The notes beneath the pieces were generated by a model. It had not been told where the DNA came from and made no database searches. It saw nothing but the letters and a program-made list of their open reading frames with translations. Positions 16,733 through 25,841 of a stretch of DNA of 64,000 nt are shown here, piece by piece. Origin of the DNA: Allorhizobium borbori (GTDB lineage Bacteria; Pseudomonadota; Alphaproteobacteria; Rhizobiales; Rhizobiaceae). The stretch is from positions 1 through 64,000 of the forward strand of contig NZ_JACIDU010000016.1 in the NCBI RefSeq assembly GCF_014196535.1, written 5' to 3'. The position numbers and the translations under genes are program-made. Position 1 is the stretch's first letter. Every line of letters begins with the position of its first letter.

Positions 16733-17743
16733 TTAGCGCTCGGCGGCAGCCAGCAGCACCTCTTCGGTGATCAAAAGATCATCGTCAACCTGACGGTCTG
16801 CCGCAAGGCCAAGTTTGACGATGTGCCCGTGATAACCGCGAACGGCCTCCGCCGGCGTGGCATTGCCATCCGCCACGGCGCGCATCCAGGTGATGAAGCT
16901 GGGCTGATGTTCGGCCAGGTTGATCTTGCGGCCGAACAGGGCAAGCCGGGCACCGAACTTTTCCGCCTGCCAGACGAGTTCAAACGTGTCGCGATGCGTG
17001 CCGGTGCCGCCGCCGAGAACGCCGACCACGACCGAGCTGTCATGCGCCACAAGCTCTTCCAGCGCCGCCGGTCCGTTATAGGCAACCTTGAGGAATTCCG
17101 GGCGCTCGTCATCCGTCAGGCTGGCCAGCGTGCGAACGATGCAATCGTTGACATACATGCCGGTCTCTCCGGCATCGAAGCCGGTCGGCATGTTCGGGTT
17201 GAACACTTCGAGGAAGTGCCGCTTGCCGGCGGCGCGCAGCCTCGGGCGGAAATCGCGATAGGCTTCGAGCGTTGCCATGTCGGCCGCGGCATCATTGTTG
17301 AACGTCATGGAATAGAGGCAAAGATCAGCCTGCGCCCGCGTCAGGTCCGTGCCGCTGTAGGGCAGAGACGGTGCTGTTCGATAATTGCCGCCGCGCACCA
17401 CGCCCCACACATCCGTCGTGTCATTGGCGCGAAATGCGGGCATGACGCGTGAGCCGGCAAAGACCTTGCGTGACTGCAGGCTTTCGATGCTGGATGTCGA
17501 GGCCAGCATGATGTCGACCATATCATGCTTCACCAGAGCCTCGATCTCGGCGAGAAATTCCGCGCGGGTGCGGTTCCCGACCACGCGGCCTTCCGCGTCT
17601 CTCCGCCGCCCGGTCGTCAGGATGCCACCGGACAGATCGGCGTCCTTGGCGTCGGCGATGATGAAGTCGCCCTTCGCATAGCGGCCTGCGCGGATGCGCT
17701 CCATCTTTTCTTCGTAACGGGTTTTCATCATGGTTCTGTCCAT
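16733..17743 (-). CDS. Predicted beta/alpha-barrel protein, possible sugar-phosphate aldolase or isomerase
   Basis: A 336-residue soluble protein without a confident family. Alternating strand-helix segments suggest a TIM barrel: GDFIIADAKDAD near 26-37, VDIMLASTSSIESLQ near 75-90, ADLCLYSMTFNNDAAADMATLEAY near 145-168, HFLEVFNPN near 180, FLKVAYNGPAALEEL near 225, SVVVGVLGGGTGTHRDTFELV near 243-263 and the following ARLALFGRKINLAE. The GGGTGTHRDTFE stretch looks like a phosphate-binding loop near a barrel end, as in class I aldolases. In this operon it would act on the keto-sugar phosphate made by the kinase and GlpD-like enzyme. Starts at 17743, 17731 or 17728 are possible; none has a strong ribosome site. 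Confidence 0.6.
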   Translation of the reverse strand: MDRTMMKTRYEEKMERIRAGRYAKGDFIIADAKDADLSGGILTTGRRRDAEGRVVGNRTRAEFLAEIEALVKHDMVDIMLASTSSIESLQSRKVFAGSRVMPAFRANDTTDVWGVVRGGNYRTAPSLPYSGTDLTRAQADLCLYSMTFNNDAAADMATLEAYRDFRPRLRAAGKRHFLEVFNPNMPTGFDAGETGMYVNDCIVRTLASLTDDERPEFLKVAYNGPAALEELVAHDSSVVVGVLGGGTGTHRDTFELVWQAEKFGARLALFGRKINLAEHQPSFITWMRAVADGNATPAEAVRGYHGHIVKLGLAADRQVDDDLLITEEVLLAAAER

Positions 17744-17760
17744 TGCTTCGTCGGATCGGA

Positions 17761-18855
17761 TCAGGCGGCGGCGTGCAACAGCGAGCGCCCATCGTCCCTG
17801 GAGAAAATGTGAATGTTGTCGGGATCGATGGAGAAGTTGATCCGCTGTCCCGCCTCGATCGTTCGAAACGCCTTCGTGACAAAGGACATCTCTCGCCCGT
17901 CGACATCGACAATCACCTGCCCTTCGCTGCCCATGTTTTCGATGAGCACGACGGTGCCGCTGATGATGTTCACATCCCCCTCTGCGGCGATGTCCATCTT
18001 GGACGGCCGCAATCCCACTTCTACCCGGGCGCCGGAGACCAGGTCCCGATAGTCCTTCGCCGGTACCTTGAGCCGTATCGAACCCGAGACCAGTTCGGCG
18101 CGGTCGCCTTCGACATGGACGCTGCACTCCCGGAAATTCATCGCCGGTGAGCCGATAAAGTCTGCGACAAAGCGCGTCGCGGGCCGGTCAAAAATCTCCG
18201 ATGGCGTACCCTGTTGCTCGATCGCTCCGGCCCGCATCAGCACGATGCGGTCGGCGATCGTCATCGCTTCAAGCTGGTCATGCGTGACGAAGATGGTTGT
18301 CGTCTTCAATTCGAGATGCATGCGCCGGATTTCCGTGCGCAGCTTCTCGCGCAGCTTGGCGTCGAGGTTGGAAAGCGGCTCGTCGAACAGGAAGAGCTTC
18401 GGCGTCTTGATCATGGCGCGGGCCATGGCGACACGCTGCTGCTGACCACCGGACAGGTTCTTCGGCTTGCGCTCGAGAAGCTGGCCGAGACCGAGCAGGT
18501 TCGAAACCTGATCCACGCGCCGGCGGATTTCCTCTGCCGGCACCTTCTGGCGACGCAGGCCGAAAGCGATGTTGTCGTAGACGGACATATGCGGATAGAG
18601 CGCATAGGACTGGAAGACCATCGCAACGCCACGCTCGCCCGGTGGAAGATGCGTTACGTCACGACCGCCGATGCTGACGGTGCCGTCCGAAATTTCCTCA
18701 AGCCCGGCAATCATGCGCAGCATCGTGGATTTTCCGCAGCCGGAAGGGCCGAGGAACACGACGAACTCATGATCGGAGATGTCGAGATTGAGGTCCGAAA
18801 TGACGGTGTGACCGCCGTAGGACTTTCGGATTCGGGTGCATTTGATGTTGGCCAT
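17761..18855 (-). CDS. Sugar/polyol ABC transporter ATPase (UgpC/MsmK type, CUT1)
   Basis: A 364-residue cytoplasmic ATPase. It has Walker A GPSGCGKSTMLR (about 36-47), Q-loop FQSYALYPHMSVYDN, signature LSGGQQQRVAMARA, Walker B KLFLFDEPLSNLDAKLR and the switch His in THDQLEAM. A C-terminal TOBE/regulatory domain (about 240-364) ends with the typical FSIDPDNIHIFSRDDG. It drives the two-permease CUT1 importer encoded upstream in the same operon. The start at 18855 lies 11 nt after the stop of the MalG-type permease gene. Confidence 0.92.
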   Translation of the reverse strand: MANIKCTRIRKSYGGHTVISDLNLDISDHEFVVFLGPSGCGKSTMLRMIAGLEEISDGTVSIGGRDVTHLPPGERGVAMVFQSYALYPHMSVYDNIAFGLRRQKVPAEEIRRRVDQVSNLLGLGQLLERKPKNLSGGQQQRVAMARAMIKTPKLFLFDEPLSNLDAKLREKLRTEIRRMHLELKTTTIFVTHDQLEAMTIADRIVLMRAGAIEQQGTPSEIFDRPATRFVADFIGSPAMNFRECSVHVEGDRAELVSGSIRLKVPAKDYRDLVSGARVEVGLRPSKMDIAAEGDVNIISGTVVLIENMGSEGQVIVDVDGREMSFVTKAFRTIEAGQRINFSIDPDNIHIFSRDDGRSLLHAAA

Positions 18856-18866
18856 GTCGATTTTTC

Positions 18867-19682
18867 CTATTTGCGACCCGTGGCGACCATCCGGTTGATG
18901 AAGCCCATCAACAACCCGATGAAAACCAGCGGCGGCAGTACGAGGATGACGGTCGAGGCATTGATAACGCCCCAGGGAACTTCCTTGCCGAGCGAGGTAA
19001 TGGACGCCGCCACAACGGGAAGCGTAGCGTTTTCGGCCGCGAGCGTGAGCGCCAGCAACAGTTCGTTCCAGACCAGCACGAAGGTGAAGACGAGGGAGCC
19101 GAAGAGCGAAGGGGCGGCGATCGGCAGCGCAAACTTGATGAAGATTTCGGCCTGCGAGCAGCCTTCCATCGCCGCCGCCTCTTCGATTTCCCTGGGCACC
19201 CGCTCGAAGGCCGGCACGGACAGCCAGATGACCGTCGAGATCGTGGAAATGAGGTAGACGAGGATCAACCCGGCCAGCGTGTCGTAGATACCGCTATCGA
19301 GGTAGATGATGATGAACGGGATGGCGATTGCTACCGGCGGCATGAAGCGCAGGGAAAGGACGAAGAACTGCAGATCATCCTTCTTGCGCTCCACATGCCG
19401 GGCAAGGCTGTAGGCAGCGGGGATGCCGAAAAGAGCGCCGAGAAGAACCGAGACGCCGACGATCACGACAGAATTTCCAAGGCCATCGCGAATGGACGGG
19501 TTCTGCAGGATCGTCGTGAAATTCTCCAGCGTCGGCGTGAAGATCAGCGTCGGCACGGGCGTTACGATGTCCTTCAGCTTCTTGAACGAGCCGAGAATGG
19601 TCCAGAGGATCGGCAAAAGCGCGATCAGGATCATGAGGGCGAGAAACCCTCGGGAGACGGTGCGGCGGATCAGGCTGACCAT
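18867..19682 (-). CDS. ABC transporter permease, MalG type
   Basis: A 271-residue inner-membrane protein with six predicted helices, starting with GFLALMILIALLPILWTILGSF. The cytoplasmic EAA loop that docks the ATPase reads EIEEAAAMEGCSQAEIFIKFALPIAAP (about residues 182-208). The C-terminal part carries GVINASTVILVLPPLVFIGLL. It pairs with the MalF-type permease, whose gene overlaps it by 13 nt. Length and topology are normal for the CUT1 family. Confidence 0.9.
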   Translation of the reverse strand: MVSLIRRTVSRGFLALMILIALLPILWTILGSFKKLKDIVTPVPTLIFTPTLENFTTILQNPSIRDGLGNSVVIVGVSVLLGALFGIPAAYSLARHVERKKDDLQFFVLSLRFMPPVAIAIPFIIIYLDSGIYDTLAGLILVYLISTISTVIWLSVPAFERVPREIEEAAAMEGCSQAEIFIKFALPIAAPSLFGSLVFTFVLVWNELLLALTLAAENATLPVVAASITSLGKEVPWGVINASTVILVLPPLVFIGLLMGFINRMVATGRK

Positions 19683-20542
19683 TTGCGGATACCTCGCCAG
19701 ACGAGCGTGAAGACGACCGTGGTTATGAGAAGAAGGAGGATGGACATGGCCGATGCGTATGAAACACGTCCGCCGAGATTGATGCCGGCCTGATAGGCGT
19801 AGAGATCGAGCGTCTCGGTGGATGTTCCCGGTCCGCCGCCGGTCATGACGAAAATCAGATCGAAGGATCGAAGCGATTCCACCGCCTTGACGAGCGCAAG
19901 ACTGATGACGGGCGCCTTCAACATGGGCATGGTCACGTAGGCGTGGATTTCCCAGGTCTTTGCATTATCGAGTTGCGCCGCCTCGATCGGGTCCCGGGGC
20001 AGGGTTTCCAGCAGCTTCAGCATGATGACGGTGAAGAACAGGCCCCATTGCCAGATATCGACGACGGCGACCGAAAACAGCGCCAGTTGCGGGTCGGCGA
20101 GAAATTCGATCGGGCCAAACCCGAGCAATCCGGTCAGGTAGTTGATGAGACCAAGCGAGGGCGAATACAGAAAACGCCAGATGAAGGCGGCGGCAACGCG
20201 CGGCAGCAACACCGGCGCAAGGAAGGCAAGGCAGATGAGGTTGCGGGTGCGGGCCGAACGCGTGGTCTCGAAAATGTAGACCGAAAGGAATACCGCCACC
20301 AGCAATGATCCGGCCACGGTCACAACCTCCCAGATCGCGGAGATCTTGAGCGCATTGAGAAAGCGGCGGTCGCCGAGAAGACGCTGGTAGTTGTAAAGCC
20401 CGACGAAATCATAGTCGGGATAGCGCAACGACCGGTCCATCACCGAGAAATACAGCGCGCCGGCAACCGAAACCAGGGCGAGGATCGCAAGGATGGAAAA
20501 GGCGGGCGCAAGCGTCCAGAAGACGAATCTCTGTTTTTGCAT
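19670..20542 (-). CDS. ABC transporter permease, MalF type
   Basis: A 290-residue permease starting MQKQRFVFWTLAPAFSILAIL. It has six predicted helices and the EAA loop DPIEAAQLDNAKTWEIHAYVTMPMLK. The C-terminal part includes VMTGGGPGTSTETLDLYAY, a common MalF-like feature. The ATG at 20542 was preferred to an in-frame ATG at 20584 because the latter sits in the loop of a hairpin (20572-20593) and would add a non-typical leader. It forms the heterodimeric channel with the MalG-type protein. Confidence 0.88.
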   Translation of the reverse strand: MQKQRFVFWTLAPAFSILAILALVSVAGALYFSVMDRSLRYPDYDFVGLYNYQRLLGDRRFLNALKISAIWEVVTVAGSLLVAVFLSVYIFETTRSARTRNLICLAFLAPVLLPRVAAAFIWRFLYSPSLGLINYLTGLLGFGPIEFLADPQLALFSVAVVDIWQWGLFFTVIMLKLLETLPRDPIEAAQLDNAKTWEIHAYVTMPMLKAPVISLALVKAVESLRSFDLIFVMTGGGPGTSTETLDLYAYQAGINLGGRVSYASAMSILLLLITTVVFTLVWRGIRKWSA

Positions 20543-20571
20543 TCCGTTGCTCTTTGAAAGGCGCGGACCTG

Positions 20572-20593
20572 ACCGGGCGAACATACGCCCGGT
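20572..20593 (-). repeat. Intra-operon hairpin after the polyol-binding protein gene
   Basis: A perfect 8-bp stem, ACCGGGCG with CGCCCGGT, and a 6-nt loop start 15 nt past the binding-protein stop codon. No U-tract follows. Like the hairpins at 2609 and 40054, it probably stabilises the upstream binding-protein message. Confidence 0.55.
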
Positions 20594-20607
20594 CGCGATC
20601 TCCGCTG

Positions 20608-21891
20608 TTACTTTGCGTGCCGAAGCGTATCCTCGGCGGCGAAGGCTGCTTCATCGAGCGTCGCCTGGACGTCGGTCTTCGTGCCGGTGAAGAGTTCTTC
20701 AAGCGCAAGACCGAGATTGTCGCCGATTTCCGGCCACACGGGGCTTGCCATGATGAGCAGCTTCGTGCGCGAACCCGTTGCCAGCAGCGCGTCGATATAT
20801 TCAGCCGGGACGGCCTTGCGGAAAGCGTCGCTCTTCAGCGTCGACTGGCGACCGACATCGGACGCGATACCATCCGCAAGGCGGCGGGCCTCCATCTCCT
20901 TGGACGTTGCCCAGCCTACGAAATCGCCCGCGACTTTCCTCGTGCACTCATCCTTGGCACCAACCTTGGAAACCGCGAAGCCATGGGCCCAACCGGCAGA
21001 GCCCAGCGGTTCGGGCGGCGGCGCATAGCCCACCTTACCCTTGACGGTCGACTTTTCGGGATCTTCCATCCAGGGACCGAACACGTCGGATTCGATCAGA
21101 TAGGCAACCTGACCGCCCCGGAAGGCTTCAACCGAATCCGACCAGTTGAAGGTGCCGACGCCGGGCGGGGCATACTTCATCAGATCAATGTAGAGCTTGG
21201 TTGCCGCAACACCCTTGTCGGAATTGAAGGCTGGCGTCTTGCCATCCATCCATTCCCCGCCGAGACCGCGGAAAAACGGCGTCCAGCGCCAGACATTCAT
21301 GCCGGAGCCGCGCTGGCCGCGCGCTGCCCAGCCATAAAGCTTGTTGGCGGGATCATTGACCTTCTTGATGCCGGCAACCATGTCATCCAGCGTCTTGGGA
21401 ACAGAAAGACCCGCCTTTTCAAGCACATCCTTGCGATAGATCAGAATATCGCCGCCGCCGACAAAGGGCGCAAAATACTGCTTGCCCTCATAGGTCGCGA
21501 CATTGGCGAGGTCGACGCGAAAATCGGCAATATCGTATTCGGCCGGAAGCACGTCAGCCAGCGGATAAAGCCAGCCGGCTGTCGCATATTCCGGAGTGTT
21601 CGCCTCATCGACATAGAGCACCTGATAGGCGCCGGCGCCGGTGGATGCATCGAGCCTTGCCTTGGCGCGGCGTTCGTTTTCACCGAGAAGATTGATCTTC
21701 ACCGTGGTCTGCCACTTCTTGTTGAACTCGCCCACATACTTGTCGAGTTCGGTGACCGAGGGCATGCCCTGGCCGATCACGTTCAGCGTCGGCACCTTGC
21801 CGATGCAGGCATCACCGTTTGCCAAAACCGTTGCGGGTGCCGCCAACATGCACGCGGAGCATAAAAAGGCTGTCTTCAGTTTCATGTTCAT
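20608..21891 (-). CDS. ABC transporter periplasmic binding protein, CUT1 (UgpB type)
   Basis: A 427-residue type II periplasmic binding protein with a Sec signal peptide (MNMKLKTAFLCSACMLAAPA, cleavage likely after VLA near residue 24). The mature part shows VIGQGMPSVTELDKYVGEFN, YQVLYVDEANTPEYATAGWLYPL and GGDILIYRKDVLEKAGL, which are common in polyol- and sugar-binding proteins of this class. A ribosome site GGAGGAGGA stands directly before the two candidate ATGs at 21891 and 21885. The substrate is inferred to be a polyol because the operon encodes a kinase and a polyol-phosphate dehydrogenase. Confidence 0.9.
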   Translation of the reverse strand: MNMKLKTAFLCSACMLAAPATVLANGDACIGKVPTLNVIGQGMPSVTELDKYVGEFNKKWQTTVKINLLGENERRAKARLDASTGAGAYQVLYVDEANTPEYATAGWLYPLADVLPAEYDIADFRVDLANVATYEGKQYFAPFVGGGDILIYRKDVLEKAGLSVPKTLDDMVAGIKKVNDPANKLYGWAARGQRGSGMNVWRWTPFFRGLGGEWMDGKTPAFNSDKGVAATKLYIDLMKYAPPGVGTFNWSDSVEAFRGGQVAYLIESDVFGPWMEDPEKSTVKGKVGYAPPPEPLGSAGWAHGFAVSKVGAKDECTRKVAGDFVGWATSKEMEARRLADGIASDVGRQSTLKSDAFRKAVPAEYIDALLATGSRTKLLIMASPVWPEIGDNLGLALEELFTGTKTDVQATLDEAAFAAEDTLRHAK

Positions 21892-21926
21892 TCCTCCTCC
21901 AAAGAATAGTGGTTCAGTGGCCGCCC

Positions 21927-23396
21927 CTAGAAGAGATCGGCCAGTTTCTGATCGAGCGTCAGAAATTCCCGGTAACGGTCCTCATAGAACGGACGCACCG
22001 CCTCGTCGGGCATGGCCGTGCGGGTGACGCGGCACATGCCGCGCGCTGCCGCCGCAAGATCGGCGTAGTGCCCCGTTGCCACGGCCGCGCACATGGCCGC
22101 GCCCAGTGCGCCAAGCTCGTCGCCCTCTGACACTTCCACCGGCATGCCGCAGATATCGGCGAAGATCTGCGACCAGACGCGGCTCTTCGACGCGCCGCCC
22201 GCAAGGCGAATGATCGAAGGCCTGTGGGGCGCAACGTAGTTCACGACCGTTTCGCCATGACGGCGATGCTGGAAAGCGACACCTTCATAGAGCGCGCGCA
22301 GCATCGAGCCACGGTCATCCGAATTGACGAGCCCGACAAAGGCGCCGCGTCGGGGCGCGGGACCGTTGACGAAGGGCATGAAGTGGCAGCGACGACCGGT
22401 GACGGGGCTTGCGGCGACAAGCGCGTTGGCCAAGGCGACATCGATCGCACCGCCCGCGGCCTGCGCGAGATACCAGCTCAGATTGGCCGCCGATGTCGGA
22501 CTGCCGTCCGCCAGAAGACGGCAGGCGCGGTCGCGGTGCAGCATGTTGAGGATCGGCGGGTTCTCACGCACCGTGCGGTCGGTCTCAATGGCATTGATCG
22601 ACCAGGTGCCGGCGATCATGGTCAGCGCATTGCTGCCGATAACCCCGGACCCCATGACACAGGCGCTGACATCCATCATCGCCGACACGACCGGCGTTCC
22701 GGCGAGAAGCCCCGTCTCAGTGGCAGCGGTTGGCGAAATCTGTCCGGCGATACCGGTGTTTTCAACGAGCGGCGGCATGCGTTCGTTGAAAATGCCGATA
22801 CCAAGACGCTCGAAATAGGCCGGATCGTAAGCGCCACTGGTCAGATCGAGCAGACCGCCGCCGCTCGCATCCGTGGGATCGGAGGCCGCAACGCCGGTCA
22901 ACCGCATGCGAATGTAATCCTTGCAGGCCAACGCCCAGCGTGTCTTTTCGACCACGCGCGGTTCATTGCGGGCGAGCCAGATGAGTTGCATGATCGTCTG
23001 GCCGCCCCAGATCCGGTGGCCGGAAAAGGCCTCCATATCCGCAGCCGTGCCATCGCGATGAAACTCATCGACAATGGACTGTGCGCGGTGATCGACGGAC
23101 ACGATGCCGTCGCGCGTGCCGTTCCCCTGTTCATCCACGAGAAAGATGCCGTTGCCGAAGCCGGTGCAGGCAATCGCCGCAACGCGGGCCGGATCGATGA
23201 CCGTGGCCGTCAGTTCGCGGATGGCAACGGCCGTGTTGCGCCAGAAGGCTTCCGGGTCGCGCTCAACCCAGCCGTTATCGCGGTGAATGGTCACGACATC
23301 GACAGCCCGGGAGGCGACGAGTTGTCCGTTCGCATCGAAAACCGCCGCCTTGACGGCCGTTCCACCCGCATCGATGGCCAGAAACAGATCACCCAT
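21927..23396 (-). CDS. FGGY-family carbohydrate/polyol kinase
   Basis: A 489-residue kinase of the FGGY family. The N-terminal phosphate-binding motif AIDAGGTAVKAAVFD lies at residues 7-21. The C-terminal ATP-binding segment reads IIRLAGGASKSRVWSQIFADICGMPV, followed by GDELGALGAAMCA. The family transfers the gamma phosphate of ATP to a sugar or polyol. The first gene of this operon encodes a GlpD-like dehydrogenase, so the best fit is a polyol kinase resembling erythritol kinase EryA; a pentulokinase cannot be excluded. Its ATG at 23396 overlaps the end of the dehydrogenase gene by 8 nt, with CAGGGTG as ribosome site. Confidence 0.85.
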   Translation of the reverse strand: MGDLFLAIDAGGTAVKAAVFDANGQLVASRAVDVVTIHRDNGWVERDPEAFWRNTAVAIRELTATVIDPARVAAIACTGFGNGIFLVDEQGNGTRDGIVSVDHRAQSIVDEFHRDGTAADMEAFSGHRIWGGQTIMQLIWLARNEPRVVEKTRWALACKDYIRMRLTGVAASDPTDASGGGLLDLTSGAYDPAYFERLGIGIFNERMPPLVENTGIAGQISPTAATETGLLAGTPVVSAMMDVSACVMGSGVIGSNALTMIAGTWSINAIETDRTVRENPPILNMLHRDRACRLLADGSPTSAANLSWYLAQAAGGAIDVALANALVAASPVTGRRCHFMPFVNGPAPRRGAFVGLVNSDDRGSMLRALYEGVAFQHRRHGETVVNYVAPHRPSIIRLAGGASKSRVWSQIFADICGMPVEVSEGDELGALGAAMCAAVATGHYADLAAAARGMCRVTRTAMPDEAVRPFYEDRYREFLTLDQKLADLF

Positions 23397-25095
23397 GGCG
23401 CACACCCTGCATTTCCGTCCCGACCGTTTGCCGCGGCAAGATGGTCGGCATGGCGAGACAGCGGACGATTTCCTGGTCCGCCCAGGCAGCATCAAGACCC
23501 CTCACCGTCGCAAGCAAGGCGCCGAAATCACGCACGACCGCCTCGGTGCAGCGACCGTCCAGCACGATCTGCGTGCGTCGCAGAAGCAGGTCATCGAGGA
23601 AGAGCGCCGCCCGTTGCTCGATCAACCAGCGCACTTCGCGTTGGGTGAAGTCGCCGAGGCTTGTCATCGGCGCATCGGTGCCCGCATCACAGAAAGCCGC
23701 GACGCGCTCGGCCACCGCCCCATAACGGGCGACGAGGATCTCGGCTCGTTCCGAAGCAAGGTGGAATGTGCCGGCCAACCGCCGCGTAAACTCCTGCCGG
23801 CCCGTCTGACCGGGCGCGATACCGACAGCGCCTGGATAGGGCCTGCGGCGGGTATCGGCCCTGCGCACGATGGAAAGCCGCTGCAGGATGCGATCGCAGG
23901 TCTGCTCGCCAAAGGCCCGGAAGGTCGTCCACTTTCCACCGATGAGCGAAAGAAGCGGCTGGCCGGAACCGAGCCGGTCCTCCGCAATCAGGTGGTCGCG
24001 ATTGGCGCGGTTGACGCTTGCATCACCGCCCGCCTGCAGTGGGCGAATGCCGGTGGTCACCGCGACGATATTCTTCTCGGTGATTTCGATGTCATCGAAG
24101 AGCCCGGAAAGAGCGCCCGTGAGATAGAGGGTTTCGGAGGCGGCGATCGTATCATCGTCTGGAGTGGCGACCTGGATTTCCGTCGTCCCCAGCAGAATGG
24201 TGCGGTCGAGCGGATAGCAGATCACCATCCGGCCGGTGCCATCATCGAAATAGAAGGCACGATTGTTCATGCGTCTGTGCAGCTCTTCGTGCCGCACCAG
24301 CACATGCGCGCCCTTGACCGGCCGGATATAGGCGGTCTTCAGCCCAAGCGCCTGGTTCACCTGGTCGACCCACGCACCGGCAGCATTGACCACCAGCTTG
24401 GGCCGCACCTGCACCGTCTGGCCGGACACGCTGTCGGAAATGGTAAAACCGTCGACGCCATGGGTCCAGCGAACGTGGTTCAGGCAAGCCACGTTTTCAC
24501 TCACCTGCATCGCATCCTCGATCATTTCCATGACCATGGCTTCGGGGTTGCGAATGCGGGCGTCGAAATAGCTGATAACAGCCCGGTAGCGGGCAGCAAG
24601 GCTCTTCGGAAAGGCGTCGCGGTGGAGCGCCGTGCGATGTGGCGGCAACACCTTGTCCACGCGGCCAAGGAATTCGTAGAGATAAAGCGCCCCTTTGAGG
24701 CCTGCCGCGCTAAGCGGTCCACTCCGGTTGCTTAGGCCGAGAAACCGCAGGATCGAACCCGGCATGCCCCGCAGATAGTGGGACAGCGGCACGACCACTT
24801 CCAGCGGGAGCGTGAAGTGTGGCGCGTATTTCAGAAGAAGGTTCCGTTCGCGGGCGGACTCGGCCACCAGCTTGAATTCACGGTTTTCCAGATAACGAAG
24901 GCCGCCATGGGCCATGCGGGAAGATGCGCTCGTAGCGCCCCGGCAGAAGTCGGCCCGATCGACGAGAAGCGCCGAAACGCCGTTCAGCGCCAGTTCGCGC
25001 AACACTGCGACACCATTGACCCCGCCGCCGACAATGAGCACGTCGAAGCCAGCACCCGACGCGATACGCGACAGGCTCTCCTCCCGGATATTCAT
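23389..25095 (-). CDS. GlpD-like FAD-dependent polyol-phosphate dehydrogenase
   Basis: A 568-residue flavoprotein of the aerobic glycerol-3-phosphate dehydrogenase family. An N-terminal dinucleotide-binding motif DVLIVGGGVNGVAVLRELAL sits at residues 18-37, followed by RGATSASSRMAHGGLRYLE, the family substrate/FAD loop. RPVKGAHVLVRH and LLSLIGGKWTTFRAFGE are further markers. The C-terminal DAO_C-like domain ends near 520. It would oxidise the phosphorylated polyol and pass electrons to quinone at the membrane. Erythritol-4-phosphate dehydrogenase EryB belongs to this family and also lies next to an FGGY kinase. The start at 25095 has GGGAGAG close upstream and is the first gene of the 9.3-kb operon. 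Confidence 0.87.
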   Translation of the reverse strand: MNIREESLSRIASGAGFDVLIVGGGVNGVAVLRELALNGVSALLVDRADFCRGATSASSRMAHGGLRYLENREFKLVAESARERNLLLKYAPHFTLPLEVVVPLSHYLRGMPGSILRFLGLSNRSGPLSAAGLKGALYLYEFLGRVDKVLPPHRTALHRDAFPKSLAARYRAVISYFDARIRNPEAMVMEMIEDAMQVSENVACLNHVRWTHGVDGFTISDSVSGQTVQVRPKLVVNAAGAWVDQVNQALGLKTAYIRPVKGAHVLVRHEELHRRMNNRAFYFDDGTGRMVICYPLDRTILLGTTEIQVATPDDDTIAASETLYLTGALSGLFDDIEITEKNIVAVTTGIRPLQAGGDASVNRANRDHLIAEDRLGSGQPLLSLIGGKWTTFRAFGEQTCDRILQRLSIVRRADTRRRPYPGAVGIAPGQTGRQEFTRRLAGTFHLASERAEILVARYGAVAERVAAFCDAGTDAPMTSLGDFTQREVRWLIEQRAALFLDDLLLRRTQIVLDGRCTEAVVRDFGALLATVRGLDAAWADQEIVRCLAMPTILPRQTVGTEMQGVRHG

Positions 25096-25185
25096 CTTCT
25101 CTCCCAGCGCCTGTCAGGTGGTCTCCACCGCCACCCGTTCGATCAGGCAGAGAGAAATTCGCATAAAATTTATAATTGTCAAATA

Positions 25186-25205
25186 GTATTTATTTTTATA
25201 AATAC
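25186..25205. promoter_or_regulatory. AT-rich palindrome upstream of the polyol operon
   Basis: GTATTTAT, a TTTT spacer and ATAAATAC form a perfect 8-bp inverted repeat about 91 nt before the dehydrogenase start. A -35-like TTGACA (25182-25177, minus strand) lies immediately downstream of it. Its position suits an operator for the SorC-type regulator or an activator site. No clear -10 box could be assigned. Confidence 0.45.
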
Positions 25206-25841
25206 CCTGCCATGAACACACCCTAATAGACTGATAAAAAAAGATTATTCTAAATAAGTCGTCCTTTATTCCCTTTTGAACATGGACGATGAACGCCGCC
25301 ATGTCGCAAATAAGCGACAATATCGACTTTGCTTTTCATGTGGCCGTAAATAAATCCAAAGTTGAATTTCAATCACACGCGCGTCATGAAAATGGAACAG
25401 AACGCGATCCGCGATGGCTGGCTGGAACCCGCCTGCCGCGACTGGTCTTGACCCGCCGATATGCAAGGCCCCGGCCATACGCAGGTGGCCGAAAGAGCCA
25501 TGACCTGGCGGGCGCAAAGTGATTTACGTGAACGTCACCGCCAGTTTCGGGACTTCAGCATCTGTAAAGCCGCCTGACACATAACAGCGGCCTTGGACTG
25601 GCTTGGATTTGCGCGGATAATATTTAATTCGGCTCATTCAACGCGACATGATTCAATGAATGCCCGAACAAACGGTGACGAGCAGCGCGCATGTATAAAA
25701 AATAATCTCGACTTTCCGCGAGACCGGCCTTCGCAAAAAATCGATGGCGCGTTGCACACCTTCGACCTTTACGTTTTCGAACACGCCCATCCTCCTCCGG
25801 AAGCAATGCTGAACACGGCCACTCGACGCGCTACCGGCGCG
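25206..25841. other. Long region without a convincing gene
   Basis: This stretch between the polyol operon promoter and the thiolase stop is locally AT-rich (25207-25390 and 25610-25760) compared with the surrounding genes. Frames at 25289-25522 and 25593-25964 (plus) and 25266-25517 (minus) have unnatural composition and no ribosome sites. It probably contains the polyol operon's upstream control region and the 3' end of the thiolase transcript. No tRNA, small-RNA hallmark or clear terminator was seen. Confidence 0.5.

Noticed and set aside
16733-18127. Longer version of the barrel protein starting at 18127
   Set aside because: The extra 128 residues overlap the ATPase C-terminal domain and have an unnatural composition; starts near 17743 fit the operon spacing.
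15764-25095. Identification as the classical eryABCD erythritol locus or glpPQSTV-glpDK glycerol locus
   Set aside because: EryC, TpiA2 and RpiB homologues are missing, and only one ATPase is present, whereas the glycerol system has two. Only the general polyol logic is supported.
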